Assembly: GCF_013155545.1 (NCBI RefSeq)
Contig: NZ_JABJVV010000017.1
Span: forward strand, 60,455-124,454
DNA: 64,000 bases
Source of the DNA: Caenimonas soli
GTDB lineage: Bacteria; Pseudomonadota; Gammaproteobacteria; Burkholderiales; Burkholderiaceae_C
Direction of reading: 5' to 3'
Part shown: in pieces, positions 1-8,791 of the stretch
How the letters are laid out: the number at the start of each line of letters is the position of its first letter
How positions within the stretch are numbered: position 1 is the stretch's first letter
Notes under the pieces: model-generated
What the model saw: the letters and a program-made list of their open reading frames with translations, nothing else
Database searches by the model: none
Told to the model about the DNA's origin: nothing
Program-made: the position numbers and the translations under genes

Positions 1-401
1 CCATGAGCGAGCTGATCGGCGGGCAGGTCGACATGCTCCTCGAGCCCATTGCCTCGGCTTACCCGATGATCGCCAGCGGACGCGTCAAAGCCCTGGCTTA
101 CTCAGGCTCGCAGCGTCACCCCGCAATGCCCAACGTGCCCACTTTCGCCGAGAGCGTCTCGGGGCTGGCGATGATGTCATGGCATGGCATCTGGGCACCG
201 GCGGCCACGCCTCCAGCCGTGGTGGATCGCCTGCATGCCGCCCTGCTCGCCGCAAGCCGGGATCCCGAGGTGCAACGGCGCATCAAGGAGCTCAACAGCG
301 AGCCCCTGGGAGTCACTCGCGCAGAAATGAGCGAGATGGTCCGGCGCGATTCCGACATCTACGGCCGGATCGTCAAGGCCAAGAACATCCGTGTCGACTG
401 A
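1..401 (+). CDS. Bug-family (TctC) tripartite tricarboxylate transporter substrate-binding protein, C-terminal part
   Basis: Only the last ~132 residues are present; the gene enters from the left edge, so the ATG at base 3 is probably internal. Seen: GGQVDMLLEPIASAYPMIASGRVKALA followed by an R-HPAMPNVPTFAES-type segment and a WHGIWAPAATPP loop, which is the usual C-terminal lobe of Bug proteins (full length about 320 aa). The family consists of periplasmic solute receptors for carboxylates and related compounds, some working with TctAB-type membrane partners; Burkholderiales carry very many orphans. No transporter membrane gene is visible, and the ligand cannot be read from the sequence. The downstream gene starts 15 bases later and may be co-transcribed. 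Confidence 0.9.
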   Translation, partial: MSELIGGQVDMLLEPIASAYPMIASGRVKALAYSGSQRHPAMPNVPTFAESVSGLAMMSWHGIWAPAATPPAVVDRLHAALLAASRDPEVQRRIKELNSEPLGVTRAEMSEMVRRDSDIYGRIVKAKNIRVD

Positions 402-416
402 AATTCACGGAATCTC

Positions 417-932
417 ATGAGTGCTGTCTTGAACGACGAAGGGCTCGACCTGCTGTTTCGCAGGGCCCGTACTCACAGTGCATGGCAGCGTCTTCTGCCG
501 GCGCTGTCGAAGGGCAATGTGGAGAAGACGATCTCGGCACCGGTGACAGCCGTCATCGGCTACGACGCTCGCTTCTACGAGCACCTGCCGAAGCTGTTCC
601 CGCAGACCGACGCACGCTCGTGGTTCCTCAACACCCCCGAGTTGGCTGAAGAAACTGCGCGGCGCAATAGTTCGCTGCAAGGCGCATACCTGATGCTGGC
701 GGCGCGTGCCCTCGGGCTGGACTGCGGTCCGATGTCGGGCTTCGACCGGGCCAAGGTCGACCACGAGTTTTTCCCCCGCGGGCAGCCGGTGCAGGACGAT
801 TTCCACCAGGAGTATTTTCCCGACAGCCACATCAAGACCAACTTTCTGTGCAACCTCGGCTACGGCGATGCGGCCAAGCTGCACCCGCGCAACCCGAGGC
901 TCGACTTCAATGAAGCGTGCAAGTTGCTTTGA
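417..932 (+). CDS. RutE/HadB-like nitroreductase-family protein with an internal deletion
   Basis: The 171-aa product resembles malonic semialdehyde reductase RutE (about 196 aa), an FMN enzyme of pyrimidine degradation. Matching parts are LLFRRARTHSAW near the start, LLPALSKGN, APVTAVIGYDARFYEHLP, the DARSWF and LAEETARRNSSLQ segments, GLDCGPMSGFD and NFLCNLGYGD. From memory of E. coli RutE, about 42 residues between ARTHNGW and RLRPALSSGN are absent here, in frame. That stretch includes the GPTSAN segment that contacts FMN in the family. There is also an insert of about 17 residues before the final NFLCNLGYGD block. The frame is open, so this may be a decaying gene or an altered enzyme that no longer holds FMN. 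Annotation as a fully active reductase would be unsafe. Confidence 0.75.
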   Translation: MSAVLNDEGLDLLFRRARTHSAWQRLLPALSKGNVEKTISAPVTAVIGYDARFYEHLPKLFPQTDARSWFLNTPELAEETARRNSSLQGAYLMLAARALGLDCGPMSGFDRAKVDHEFFPRGQPVQDDFHQEYFPDSHIKTNFLCNLGYGDAAKLHPRNPRLDFNEACKLL

Positions 933-974
933 AACCACGATTAGAGTTTTCCCGAGAGATTTGGCGCCTCCGGT

Positions 975-1220
975 GTGCAAAATGGACTTGTGTCTATCCA
1001 AACCCTGCGCATCACGCCCATCGCGAGTTTCGTCATCGCGTTCCTGCTGGGAGGCTTGCTCTGGCTTGCCGCCCCGGTCGCCATTGGTCGCGCCCTCAGG
1101 CCGTGGGAAGCGTTAGCCGGTGCGGCCGCGATTCTGGCGCTTCTGGAGTGGTGGCGAGGACGCCGGCTTCGGCGAGAGCGTGAGCAAATCGATAGCTTGC
1201 GCGACTCGGCCCTCTGGTAA
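975..1220 (+). CDS. Small hypothetical membrane protein
   Basis: An 81-aa frame opening with GTG (a second GTG lies at 990). It has two hydrophobic stretches, residues about 13-37 (ITPIASFVIAFLLGGLLWLA core) and 43-57 (EALAGAAAILALLEW), followed by a basic tail RGRRLRREREQ. This fits a two-pass inner-membrane miniprotein. It sits 42 bases after the RutE-like gene and converges on the lipoprotein gene at 1302. I do not recognise a family. The start codon is uncertain, with no clear Shine-Dalgarno (SD) sequence. Confidence 0.45.
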   Translation: MQNGLVSIQTLRITPIASFVIAFLLGGLLWLAAPVAIGRALRPWEALAGAAAILALLEWWRGRRLRREREQIDSLRDSALW

Positions 1221-1242
1221 GCGGCGCACGCTGCACTAAATT

Positions 1243-1278
1243 CACCCGGCGCCGGGCCTCGCGGCCCGACGCCGGGTG
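1243..1278. terminator. Large GC hairpin between convergent genes
   Basis: Arms CACCCGGCG (1243-1251) and CGCCGGGTG (1270-1278) pair perfectly. They continue after one C/A mismatch into CGGGCC/GGCCCG closed by a TCGC loop. It lies between two convergent genes, as expected for a two-way transcription terminator, but there is no T-run on either side. Confidence 0.55.
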
Positions 1279-1301
1279 CGCTCTCTCCCTGTGACAGCGT
1301 C

Positions 1302-2822
1302 CTAACGAATCGCGAACGGGCCGCCCGCCTGGCCGGTGACGGTGAAGCGGCCGTTGCCCTGGTAGGTGACCTCGACCATCTGGTTCTGGCCGCCGGTGAT
1401 GGAGCCCAGGGTGCCGCCGGAGGTTCGGTTGCCCGTGGTGGTGAAGACCTTGCCGCCGCCGCCGGTCGGGTTGCCGTTGTCCACGGCGGTGATCCAGTTG
1501 CCGTCGTAGGAGAGGCTGATGCCGCGCCACCACAAGTTCATGTCGCCGGTGCCGCCGTGCCAGTCCCAGGGGTCGTCGCCGCCCGCATTGCTGATGAAGT
1601 TATAGCCGGGATAGCCGTAGACGTCCGCGCGCGGCTCCTGCGCTGCGACCACGCGGCCGTCGCGCGAGACCGCCAGCCCGCTCCAGGTGCTGTAGCCGAA
1701 GCGCTGCGTGAAGGTGGCGCCGCCGTCGTCGCTGACCCAGGGGTGGCCGCCCTGGTCCAGCACCGCCATGCGCATGCCGTCGGCGCTGGCCGCGGCAAAG
1801 GTCCAGTTGCCACTGGCCAGGCGGCGCGTCCATGTGGCGCCGCTGTCGGTGGAAACATAGACACCCTGGTTGGCCGGATCGCCGCCGTAGTGCGACGCGA
1901 CCGCGACCAGGCGCGTGCCGTCGCTGGAGCCGGCGACCGTGCGCCAATCGGTGTTGGCCGTGCCCGCGATGAGCGTGAAAGAGGCGCCGCCGTTGGTCGA
2001 GGCATAGAGTGTCCCGCCAACCGCGGCGCCCACGATGCGCTGGCCGTCGTCCGACATGTAGACGCCCATCCAGGACAGTCCCGAGCCGCTGCGTGCGGTC
2101 CAGGTCTGCCCGGAATCGCTCGACGTGTGGAGCACGGTGTTCCCCAGCGCGGCGAGCTTGGTGCCGTCGGCGGACATGAGGACCTGCGTCCAGTTGTCGG
2201 TGGGCGCGCTGCTTCGGGTCCAGGTGACCCCGGCATCCGAGGAAAGGTAGATGCCACCGGGATCGGCAATCGCCGCGACGCGGTTGCCGCTGGCCGACGA
2301 CGCTGTGCCGGCCCATTTCAGGTTGGGCGATGCCGCGTCGGGCACCCGCTCGGTCCAGGTGGCGCCGGGCGCCACGTTGCCGGGCAGGTTGGTGGTGACG
2401 ACCCACTGCCCGGCGTTCTGCGCCAGGCGCCAGCTGGCCGCGCTTTGGCCCGTGACCGTCACCTTGTCGCCGACCTGGAGGTCGGCGTTGGCGGGAAGCG
2501 TGATCACCACGGTTTGCGTCGAGGTGGAAGTCACCGAGTAGCTGATGTTGGGCGCAGCCTGTTGCGACGTGCCCGTCACATCCGCGGTGCCGGGCGCAGG
2601 CGTCGGCGCCGGAGCTGGTGCGGGTGAAGGAGCTGGTGCGGGGATGGTTTCGGGCTCGACCGGTGCGGGCGCCGGCGCCACGGCGTCGGCAGTACTGCTG
2701 ACCTGCGTGGCACCGCCGGCACCCCCGCCACCGCCGCCGCCGCAGGCGGTCAGCCACAGCGCGGCCAGGGACAATGCCACGTATTTCGCGCCGTTCTTTG
2801 TATCGTTGGTGTACGAGCTCAT
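1302..2822 (-). CDS. BNR/Asp-box repeat lipoprotein (beta-propeller)
   Basis: Start chosen at 2822, where GGAGGTAA sits 7 bases ahead of ATG; the frame stays open upstream to 2933 but has no better site. The 506-aa product has a signal peptide ending in the lipobox LTAC, a poly-Gly run, then a Pro/Ala-rich linker (roughly residues 50-80). The rest carries repeated Asp-box motifs: DAGVTWT, DSGQTWT, NGGASFT, DSGATWT, DGGATFT. Such repeats build six- or seven-bladed propellers of the sortilin/YCF48/sialidase type. It is probably anchored to the outer membrane. The ligand or enzymatic activity cannot be inferred. Monocistronic by context. Confidence 0.85.
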   Translation of the reverse strand: MSSYTNDTKNGAKYVALSLAALWLTACGGGGGGGAGGATQVSSTADAVAPAPAPVEPETIPAPAPSPAPAPAPTPAPGTADVTGTSQQAAPNISYSVTSTSTQTVVITLPANADLQVGDKVTVTGQSAASWRLAQNAGQWVVTTNLPGNVAPGATWTERVPDAASPNLKWAGTASSASGNRVAAIADPGGIYLSSDAGVTWTRSSAPTDNWTQVLMSADGTKLAALGNTVLHTSSDSGQTWTARSGSGLSWMGVYMSDDGQRIVGAAVGGTLYASTNGGASFTLIAGTANTDWRTVAGSSDGTRLVAVASHYGGDPANQGVYVSTDSGATWTRRLASGNWTFAAASADGMRMAVLDQGGHPWVSDDGGATFTQRFGYSTWSGLAVSRDGRVVAAQEPRADVYGYPGYNFISNAGGDDPWDWHGGTGDMNLWWRGISLSYDGNWITAVDNGNPTGGGGKVFTTTGNRTSGGTLGSITGGQNQMVEVTYQGNGRFTVTGQAGGPFAIR

Positions 2823-3006
2823 CTCTGTGTTACCTCCTGGGCGTGGCACAGACGCCTGGTCACAGGATTGTTCGATTCGTTGCATGCTCAGCGCATGAGC
2901 CAGAAGAGTCAAACCATGTAGGAAGACCCTCATGCTGCATGTCGGGCAGGAGAGCAGCGCCGCATCAATGGGCGCCTACAACAAAGGTGCTGAGTTCGCC
3001 GATTGC

Positions 3007-3669
3007 CTAGCGGCTCTTCATCCAGGCCGCCATGGTGTCGAGCAGTTCCTCGCGCACCTGCTCGTCGGTGCGGCCGGAGCGCGCCAGCACGTGGAAGGAG
3101 TGGTCGGCACCATCGACGATGTGCAGGGTGGCGCGGCTGCCCAGCTTCGTGGTGGCATCCCGGATGAGTTCAAGGTCGGCCAGCGTGTCACGCGTCCCCT
3201 GCAGGAACAGCATCGGCACCTGGACGCCGGCCAGATGCCCCGCACGGTCGATGGAAGGTTTGCCCGCAGGATGCAGGGGAAAGCCCACGAAGACGATCCC
3301 GCGCACATTCGGCAGCGGCTCGGCGGCCTGCGCCTGCGATGTCATGCGCCCGCCGTACGACTTGCCGCCGGCGAAGAGGGGCAGGCCGGGCAATTGCTTC
3401 GCAGCCGCTTGAACCGCCGCGCGAACGGCGCCGTGCGCCACTGCCGGCAGATCCGGCCGCTTGGAGCCTTGCTCCATGTACGGGAACTGGAAGCGCAAGC
3501 TCGCAATGCCGCGCTGGGCCAGGCCCGTGGCGATGGCCGCCATGAACGAGTGGTGCATGCCGGCTCCGGCGCCATGGGCGAACACATAGCAGGCCTGGGC
3601 ATGGGCCGGGGCGTCGAGGAGCCCGGAGACCATCGTTCCGTCGGCCAGCGAAATCGTCACTCGGTCCAT
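3007..3669 (-). CDS. Alpha/beta hydrolase of the TEX30/KANL3 (dienelactone hydrolase-like) type
   Basis: A 220-aa protein with AHGAGAGMHHSFM (oxyanion region), nucleophile elbow GGKSYGG, acid region LFLQGTRDTLADLE and catalytic His in DGADHSF. These are the hallmarks of the short bacterial TEX30-like hydrolases. Its ATG shares one base with the stop of the E3 gene upstream (TGATG), so it is translationally coupled to the 2-oxoacid dehydrogenase operon and is its last gene. The substrate is unknown; an ester or thioester hydrolase linked to branched-chain acyl metabolism is a reasonable inference only. Confidence 0.85.
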   Translation of the reverse strand: MDRVTISLADGTMVSGLLDAPAHAQACYVFAHGAGAGMHHSFMAAIATGLAQRGIASLRFQFPYMEQGSKRPDLPAVAHGAVRAAVQAAAKQLPGLPLFAGGKSYGGRMTSQAQAAEPLPNVRGIVFVGFPLHPAGKPSIDRAGHLAGVQVPMLFLQGTRDTLADLELIRDATTKLGSRATLHIVDGADHSFHVLARSGRTDEQVREELLDTMAAWMKSR

Positions 3670-5066
3670 CAGATGTGCAGCGCCTGCCCCAGTGCACGCA
3701 GCGCTGTCTCCTGTACCGCTTCGCCCAGCGTGGGATGCGCGTGGATGGTCGCTGCCACGTCTTCCAGCCGCGCACCCATCTCCATCGACTGCGAAAACGC
3801 AGCGCTCAGCTCCGCCACGCCGCGGCCCACCGCCTGCCAGCCCACGATCAGGTGGTTGTCCCGCCGCGCCACCACGCGCACGAAACCCTCGGTGGATTCG
3901 ATGCTCATGGCGCGGCCGTTGGCGGCGAAGGGGAACGCGGCCGTGATGCAGTCCAGCCCGCCTTGTCCGGCTTCCTGCGGTGACAAGCCAACGACCACCA
4001 CTTCCGGATCGGTGAAGCAGATCGCCGGAATCGCGGCGGGGGCGAAGCGCCGCTTGTGCCCGGCGATGACCTCGGCCACCAGCTCACCCTGCGCCATGGC
4101 GCGGTGCGCCAGCATCGGCTCGCCGGTCACGTCGCCGATGGCCCAGACGTTGCGCATCGAGGTGCGGCATTGCTCGTCGATCTTGATGGAACGGCCCGCC
4201 ATGTCCAGGTGCAGCGATTCCAGCCCGAAGCCTTCGGTGCGCGGCTTGCGGCCGACGGCGACCAGCACGCGATCCGCCGGCAGGGCGAATTCGTCGGCAT
4301 TGGCGCTGCGCACGCGCACGGCAGCGCCGTTGTCGGTGAGGCCCTGCACGCTGCAGCTCAGGTGCAGCACCACGCCCAGGCGCTTGAGTGTTGCCAGCAC
4401 CGGCCGCGTGAGTTCATCGTCGTAGCTCGGCAGCACGCGGTTGGTGGCCTCCACAACGGCCACTTCCGCGCCGAGCTTGCGATAGGCGATGCCCAACTCC
4501 AGGCCGATATAGCCCGCTCCGACGACCACCATCCGCTTGGGCAGATCGGCAGGCGCCAGCGCTTCGGTGGAAGAAATGACGCCGCCCCCGAAAGGCATCG
4601 AGGGCAGTTCCACCGGTACCGAGCCCGTTGCCAGCAGCAGGTGCTCGCACTGCAGGCGCAGCGCTTCGCCCTGCGCTGGTTGCACGTCCACCGTCTTGCC
4701 GTCGACGAGCGTGGCCCAGCCCCGGACAACCTGCACGCCGTTTTTCTTGAGCAGGGTGGCGACGCCGCCAGTGAGCTTGCCGACGATGCCGTCCTTCCAG
4801 CGCACGGTCTGCGGCAGATCGATCTCGGGCGCCTTCACCCGGATGCCCAAGGGCGATCCGTTGGCATAGAGCCGGGCTTTCTCGAATTCGTCGGCGGCGT
4901 GGATCAGTGCCTTGGACGGAATGCAGCCGATATTCAGGCAGGTGCCGCCCAGCATTTCGCCTTCCACCAGCACCGTCGGTATGCCCAGCTGCCCGGCGCG
5001 TATCGCCGCCACATAACCGCCAGGTCCGCCGCCGATCACCAGCAGCTTGGTCGATTGAGATTTCAT
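3669..5066 (-). CDS. lpdA: Dihydrolipoyl dehydrogenase (E3) of the branched-chain 2-oxoacid dehydrogenase complex
   Basis: The 465-aa product reoxidises dihydrolipoamide on E2 using FAD and NAD+. Seen: FAD-binding GGGPGGYVAA near the start, redox-active disulfide in GGTCLNIGCIPSKAL, NAD-binding VVVGAGYIGLELG, FAD-contact AIGDVTGEPMLAH, and the C-terminal HAHPTLGEAVQE with the His that completes the partner active site. Start at 5066: this ATG overlaps the E2 stop (ATGA). The longer upstream frame belongs to E2 sequence in another frame. Position as fourth gene of the bkd operon suggests it is the complex-specific E3 (often called lpdV). Confidence 0.95.
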   Translation of the reverse strand: MKSQSTKLLVIGGGPGGYVAAIRAGQLGIPTVLVEGEMLGGTCLNIGCIPSKALIHAADEFEKARLYANGSPLGIRVKAPEIDLPQTVRWKDGIVGKLTGGVATLLKKNGVQVVRGWATLVDGKTVDVQPAQGEALRLQCEHLLLATGSVPVELPSMPFGGGVISSTEALAPADLPKRMVVVGAGYIGLELGIAYRKLGAEVAVVEATNRVLPSYDDELTRPVLATLKRLGVVLHLSCSVQGLTDNGAAVRVRSANADEFALPADRVLVAVGRKPRTEGFGLESLHLDMAGRSIKIDEQCRTSMRNVWAIGDVTGEPMLAHRAMAQGELVAEVIAGHKRRFAPAAIPAICFTDPEVVVVGLSPQEAGQGGLDCITAAFPFAANGRAMSIESTEGFVRVVARRDNHLIVGWQAVGRGVAELSAAFSQSMEMGARLEDVAATIHAHPTLGEAVQETALRALGQALHI

Positions 5067-6361
5067 GCAGGCTCCACGAACAGCAGGGCCGGCGACTCCA
5101 GCAGCGCGCGTATCGCCTGCACGAACTCGGCTGCATGCACGCCATCGACTACGCGGTGATCGAACGACGAGGACAGGTTCATCATCTGGCGCGCGACCAT
5201 TGCGCCGCCGCGGATCATGGGCCGCTCGACCATGCGGTTCACGCCGATGATCGCGACCTCGGGATGGTTGATCACCGGCGTCGTCACGATGCCGCCCAGC
5301 GCGCCCAGGCTGGTGATGGTGATGGTCGAGCCGGTGAGCTGCTCGCGCGTGGCCTTGCCGCTGCGCGCCGCCTCGGCCAGGCGCGAGATCTCGCCGGCGC
5401 AGGACCACAGATCGTGCGCCTCGGCGTGCCGCAGCACCGGCACCATCAGGCCCGGCTCGGTCTGGGTGGCGATGCCCAGATGCACGGCACCGTAGCGCGT
5501 CACGGCGCCGCCTTCGTCGTCGTAGCGGGCGTTCATCTGCGGAAAGTCGCGCACCGCCAGCACCACGGCGCGCGCCACGAACGGCAGCAAGGTCAGCTTG
5601 CCGCGTTCGGCCGAGAATTTCTTGTTCAGCTGCGCACGCAGGGCCTCGAGCTCGGTCACGTCGATTTCCTCGACGTAGGTGAAATGCGGGATGCGGCGCT
5701 TGGACTCCTGCATCTTGTGCGCGATCATGCGGCGCAGCCCGATCACGGCGACTGACTCTTCCTCATGCCGCTGGGCATAGGCGCTGCCGCCGGTCCGGGG
5801 CGCGGGCTGGCCGCGCGATGCCAGGTAGACGTCCAGGTCCTCGTGCATGATGCGGCCCGCCGGGCCGCTGCCGTGCACGTATTGCAGTTCTATCCCCAGG
5901 TCCCAGGCGCGGCGGCGCACCGCCGGCGAGGCGATCGGCTTGTCGCCGGGCGCGCGGGTCGGTGGTGCTTGCGTTCGCGGCGGCGCGCGGGGCTCGTCCT
6001 TCACGGCGGCGACCGGCGCGGCGGCGCTGGGCTCGCGAACCGCAGGGGCTGGTGCGGGCGCCGGCGCGGAAGCTTTTTTCGGCGCGGCAGGCGGCGCATC
6101 GTCTTTCACGTTGCCCGTGCCTTCCACCTCTAGCCGGATCAGCTCCGCGCCCACGGCCATCTGCTCGCCCACCGTGCCACCGAGCGACACGACCTTGCCC
6201 GATACGGGGGACGGAATCTCTACCGTCGCCTTGTCCGTCATCACGTCCGCCAGGAGCTGGTCTTCCTTGACGGTGTCGCCCGGCTTCACATGCCAGGCCA
6301 CCAGTTCCACCTGGGCAATGCCTTCGCCGATGTCCGGCATCTTGATCACATGAGTTCCCAT
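5063..6361 (-). CDS. bkdB: Lipoamide acyltransferase E2 of the branched-chain 2-oxoacid dehydrogenase complex
   Basis: A 432-aa E2. The N-terminal lipoyl domain starts at MPDIGEGIAQVEL and carries the lipoylated Lys in DVMTDKATVEIPSP. A Pro/Ala-rich linker follows. The peripheral subunit-binding domain is SPAVRRRAWDLGI...GSGPAGRI, and the catalytic domain ends with SSSFDHRVVDG, containing the active-site His and Asp. It transfers isobutyryl, isovaleryl or 2-methylbutyryl groups to CoA. Starts at 6361, two bases past the E1beta stop, and its end overlaps the lpdA start. The single lipoyl domain is typical of Bkd rather than of pyruvate E2. Confidence 0.95.
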   Translation of the reverse strand: MGTHVIKMPDIGEGIAQVELVAWHVKPGDTVKEDQLLADVMTDKATVEIPSPVSGKVVSLGGTVGEQMAVGAELIRLEVEGTGNVKDDAPPAAPKKASAPAPAPAPAVREPSAAAPVAAVKDEPRAPPRTQAPPTRAPGDKPIASPAVRRRAWDLGIELQYVHGSGPAGRIMHEDLDVYLASRGQPAPRTGGSAYAQRHEEESVAVIGLRRMIAHKMQESKRRIPHFTYVEEIDVTELEALRAQLNKKFSAERGKLTLLPFVARAVVLAVRDFPQMNARYDDEGGAVTRYGAVHLGIATQTEPGLMVPVLRHAEAHDLWSCAGEISRLAEAARSGKATREQLTGSTITITSLGALGGIVTTPVINHPEVAIIGVNRMVERPMIRGGAMVARQMMNLSSSFDHRVVDGVHAAEFVQAIRALLESPALLFVEPA

Positions 6362-6363
6362 GG

Positions 6364-7425
6364 TCAGGCCTCCATCGTTCGCTTGAGGGCGGCACCGACA
6401 CGCTCGGGGCCGGGAAAGTAAGCCCATTCCTGCGCATGCGGGTAGGGCGTGTCCCAACCGGCGACGCGTTCCACGGGCGCCTCCAGGTGATAGAAGCAAT
6501 GCTCCTGGACCAACGCCACCAGTTCGGCGCCGAAGCCGCTGGTGCGCGTGGCTTCGTGCACCACCACGCAGCGGCGGGTTTTCTTGACCGAGGCGATGAT
6601 GGTGTCCAGGTCCAGCGGCCAGATCGATCGCAGGTCGATGATCTCGGCGTCGATGCCGGTTTCGCTGGCGGCGCAATCCGACACCCAGACCATGGTGCCG
6701 TAGGTCAGCACCGTGACGTCCTTGCCGGGGCGGAACACCGACGCCGATTCCAGCGGCACGGTGTAGTAGCCCTCGGGCACTTCGCCCAGCGGATGCTTGG
6801 ACCAGGGCACGACCGGCCGGTCGTGGTGGCCGTCGAAGGGGCCGTTGTAGAGGCGCTTGGGCTCCAGGAAGATGACCGGGTCGTCGTTCTCGATGGAGGC
6901 GATCAGCAGGCCCTTGGCGTCGTACGGATTGCTGGGCATCACCGTGCGGATGCCGCATACATGGGTGAACAGCGCTTCCGGGCTCTGGCTGTGCGTCTGG
7001 CCGCCGTAGATGCCGCCGCCGCAGGGCATGCGGATGGTGATGGGCGCGGTGAAGTCGCCGGCCGATCGGAAGCGCAGGCGCGCCGCTTCCGAAACGATCT
7101 GGTCCGAAGCCGGGTAGAAGTAGTCGGCGAACTGGATCTCCACCACCGGCCGCAGCCCATAGGCGCCCATGCCCACGGCCGTGCCGACAATGCCGCCTTC
7201 GGAGATCGGCGCGTCGAAGCAGCGCGACTTGCCGTACTTGGCCTGCAGGCCCTCGGTGACGCGAAACACGCCGCCGAAGTAGCCGACGTCCTGCCCGTAC
7301 ACCACGACGTTGTCGTCGCGCGCCATCATCACGTCCATGGCCGATCGCAGCGCCTGGATCATGGTCATGGGGCTGGTCTTGCCGCTGTCGGCCACGGCTT
7401 CCATGTCTTTGGTCTTGGTCAGCAT
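6364..7425 (-). CDS. bkdA2: 2-oxoisovalerate dehydrogenase E1 component, beta subunit
   Basis: A 353-aa transketolase-type subunit. MTMIQALRSAMDVMMARDDNVVVYGQDVG is the standard E1beta opening; EGLQAKYG, PISEGGIVGTAVGMGAYGLRPV and MPCGGGIYGGQTHSQSPE follow. The C-terminal domain has the CVVVHEATRTSGFGAE segment. With BkdA1 it decarboxylates branched-chain 2-oxo acids using thiamine diphosphate. Start placed at 7425, although later ATGs (MEAV, MTMI) are possible. It is separated by two bases from both neighbours. Confidence 0.94.
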   Translation of the reverse strand: MLTKTKDMEAVADSGKTSPMTMIQALRSAMDVMMARDDNVVVYGQDVGYFGGVFRVTEGLQAKYGKSRCFDAPISEGGIVGTAVGMGAYGLRPVVEIQFADYFYPASDQIVSEAARLRFRSAGDFTAPITIRMPCGGGIYGGQTHSQSPEALFTHVCGIRTVMPSNPYDAKGLLIASIENDDPVIFLEPKRLYNGPFDGHHDRPVVPWSKHPLGEVPEGYYTVPLESASVFRPGKDVTVLTYGTMVWVSDCAASETGIDAEIIDLRSIWPLDLDTIIASVKKTRRCVVVHEATRTSGFGAELVALVQEHCFYHLEAPVERVAGWDTPYPHAQEWAYFPGPERVGAALKRTMEA

Positions 7426-7427
7426 GT

Positions 7428-8663
7428 TCAGACTCCCAGCTCTTGGCGTTGGCGGCGCAGGTGTTCGGGCATGTCCTTGTAGACATCCTCGAACATCGAA
7501 GCCGCGCTCGGGATATGGCCATCGAGCAAGGTGCCGAACCTCTCGGCCTCCTTCTGCGCGGCGATGACCTCGGCCTCCAGTTCGGTCTGGGCCTGCTGGT
7601 GCTGCGCATCGGACCATTCGCCGATGCCGATCAGGTGTTGCTTCAGGCGGGTGATCGGGTCTCCCAGCGGAAAGCGCTGCCAGTCGTCGGCCGGCCGGTA
7701 TTTCGACGGATCGTCGGACGTCGAATGCGGGCCGCCGCGGTAGGTCACCCATTCGATCAGTGTCGGCCCGAAGTTGTTGCGGGCGCGCTCGGCCGCCCAC
7801 TGAGAGGCGGCGTACACGGCCAGGAAGTCGTTGCCGTCCACGCGCAGCGAGGCGATGCCGCAGCCCGAGCCGCGCGCCGCGAAGGTCGTCGCCTCGCCGC
7901 CGGCGATAGCCTGGAAGGTGGAGATAGCCCACTGGTTGTTGACTACGTTCAGGATCACCGGTGCCCGGTACACATGGGCGAAGGTCAGGGCCGTGTGGAA
8001 GTCGGCCTCCGCCGTGGCGCCGTCGCCGATCCATGCCGATGCGATCTTGGTGTCGCCCTTGATCGCCGAGGCCATGGCCCAGCCGACGGCCTGGATGAAC
8101 TGGGTGGCCAGGTTGCCCGAGATGGTGAAGAAACCGGCGCGCTTATACGAGTACATGACAGGCAGCTGGCGGCCCTTGAGCGGATCGCCCTGGTTACTCA
8201 TCAGCTGGCAGATGAGTTCGACCATCGGCACGTCGTCGCGCGCCAGCAGCAGGCTCTGCTGGCGGTAGGTCGGGAAGCACATGTCGCCCTGCTGCAACGC
8301 GAATGACTGGGCCGTGCCGATCGCCTCCTCGCCCAGGCTCTGCATGTAGAACGAGAGCTTCTTTTGCCGCTGCGCGATCAGCATGCGCGCGTCGAAGATG
8401 CGCGTCTTCATCATCGACCGCAGTCCCTTGCGCAATCGGGCCGGCTCGATCTCGGGAGTCCAGGGCCCGACGGCGCGGCCGTCTTCGTCCAGCACGCGGA
8501 TCAGCTCGTAGGCCAGGTCGTTGGTGTCGCGGGGCGTGGTGTCGGTCGGCGGCCGTCGGACGGCGCCGGCGGGCGAGACATGAAGGTAGGAAAAATCGGT
8601 CTTGCAGCCGGGGCGCCCGGAGGGCTCCGGCACATGCAAGCGAAGCGCTTGTTGTGTGCTCAT
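7428..8663 (-). CDS. bkdA1: 2-oxoisovalerate dehydrogenase E1 component, alpha subunit
   Basis: First gene of the operon, 411 aa. The thiamine diphosphate motif begins at IGDGATAEADFH and ends NNQWAIST. The phosphorylation-loop equivalent reads YRGGPHSTSDDPSKYR. The N-terminal extension of about 45 residues (EPSGRPGCKTDFSYLHV) is typical of Bkd E1alpha and not of pyruvate E1. Together with BkdA2, BkdB and LpdA it oxidises the 2-oxo acids of Val, Leu and Ile. No regulator gene adjoins; control may act through the palindrome at 8792. Confidence 0.94.
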   Translation of the reverse strand: MSTQQALRLHVPEPSGRPGCKTDFSYLHVSPAGAVRRPPTDTTPRDTNDLAYELIRVLDEDGRAVGPWTPEIEPARLRKGLRSMMKTRIFDARMLIAQRQKKLSFYMQSLGEEAIGTAQSFALQQGDMCFPTYRQQSLLLARDDVPMVELICQLMSNQGDPLKGRQLPVMYSYKRAGFFTISGNLATQFIQAVGWAMASAIKGDTKIASAWIGDGATAEADFHTALTFAHVYRAPVILNVVNNQWAISTFQAIAGGEATTFAARGSGCGIASLRVDGNDFLAVYAASQWAAERARNNFGPTLIEWVTYRGGPHSTSDDPSKYRPADDWQRFPLGDPITRLKQHLIGIGEWSDAQHQQAQTELEAEVIAAQKEAERFGTLLDGHIPSAASMFEDVYKDMPEHLRRQRQELGV

Positions 8664-8791
8664 TCATTCACTCCGCGCCCGGTCGTGCCAGACGCCTGTT
8701 CAAGGACGTGGACCTAGGCACAGCGGGTAGCCGCACCGGTCCGGAGTTTGCGCTTTTGCGCAGAGACCGAGTGTATGAGAAAAATTACCGG

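Noticed and set aside
1557..2627. 356-codon plus-strand frame opposite the BNR lipoprotein
   Set aside because: Shadow of the real gene, which has a lipobox, Asp-boxes and a perfect ribosome site.
2932..4425. 497-codon plus-strand frame opposite the hydrolase and lpdA genes
   Set aside because: Pure antisense shadow; both minus-strand genes have intact family motifs.
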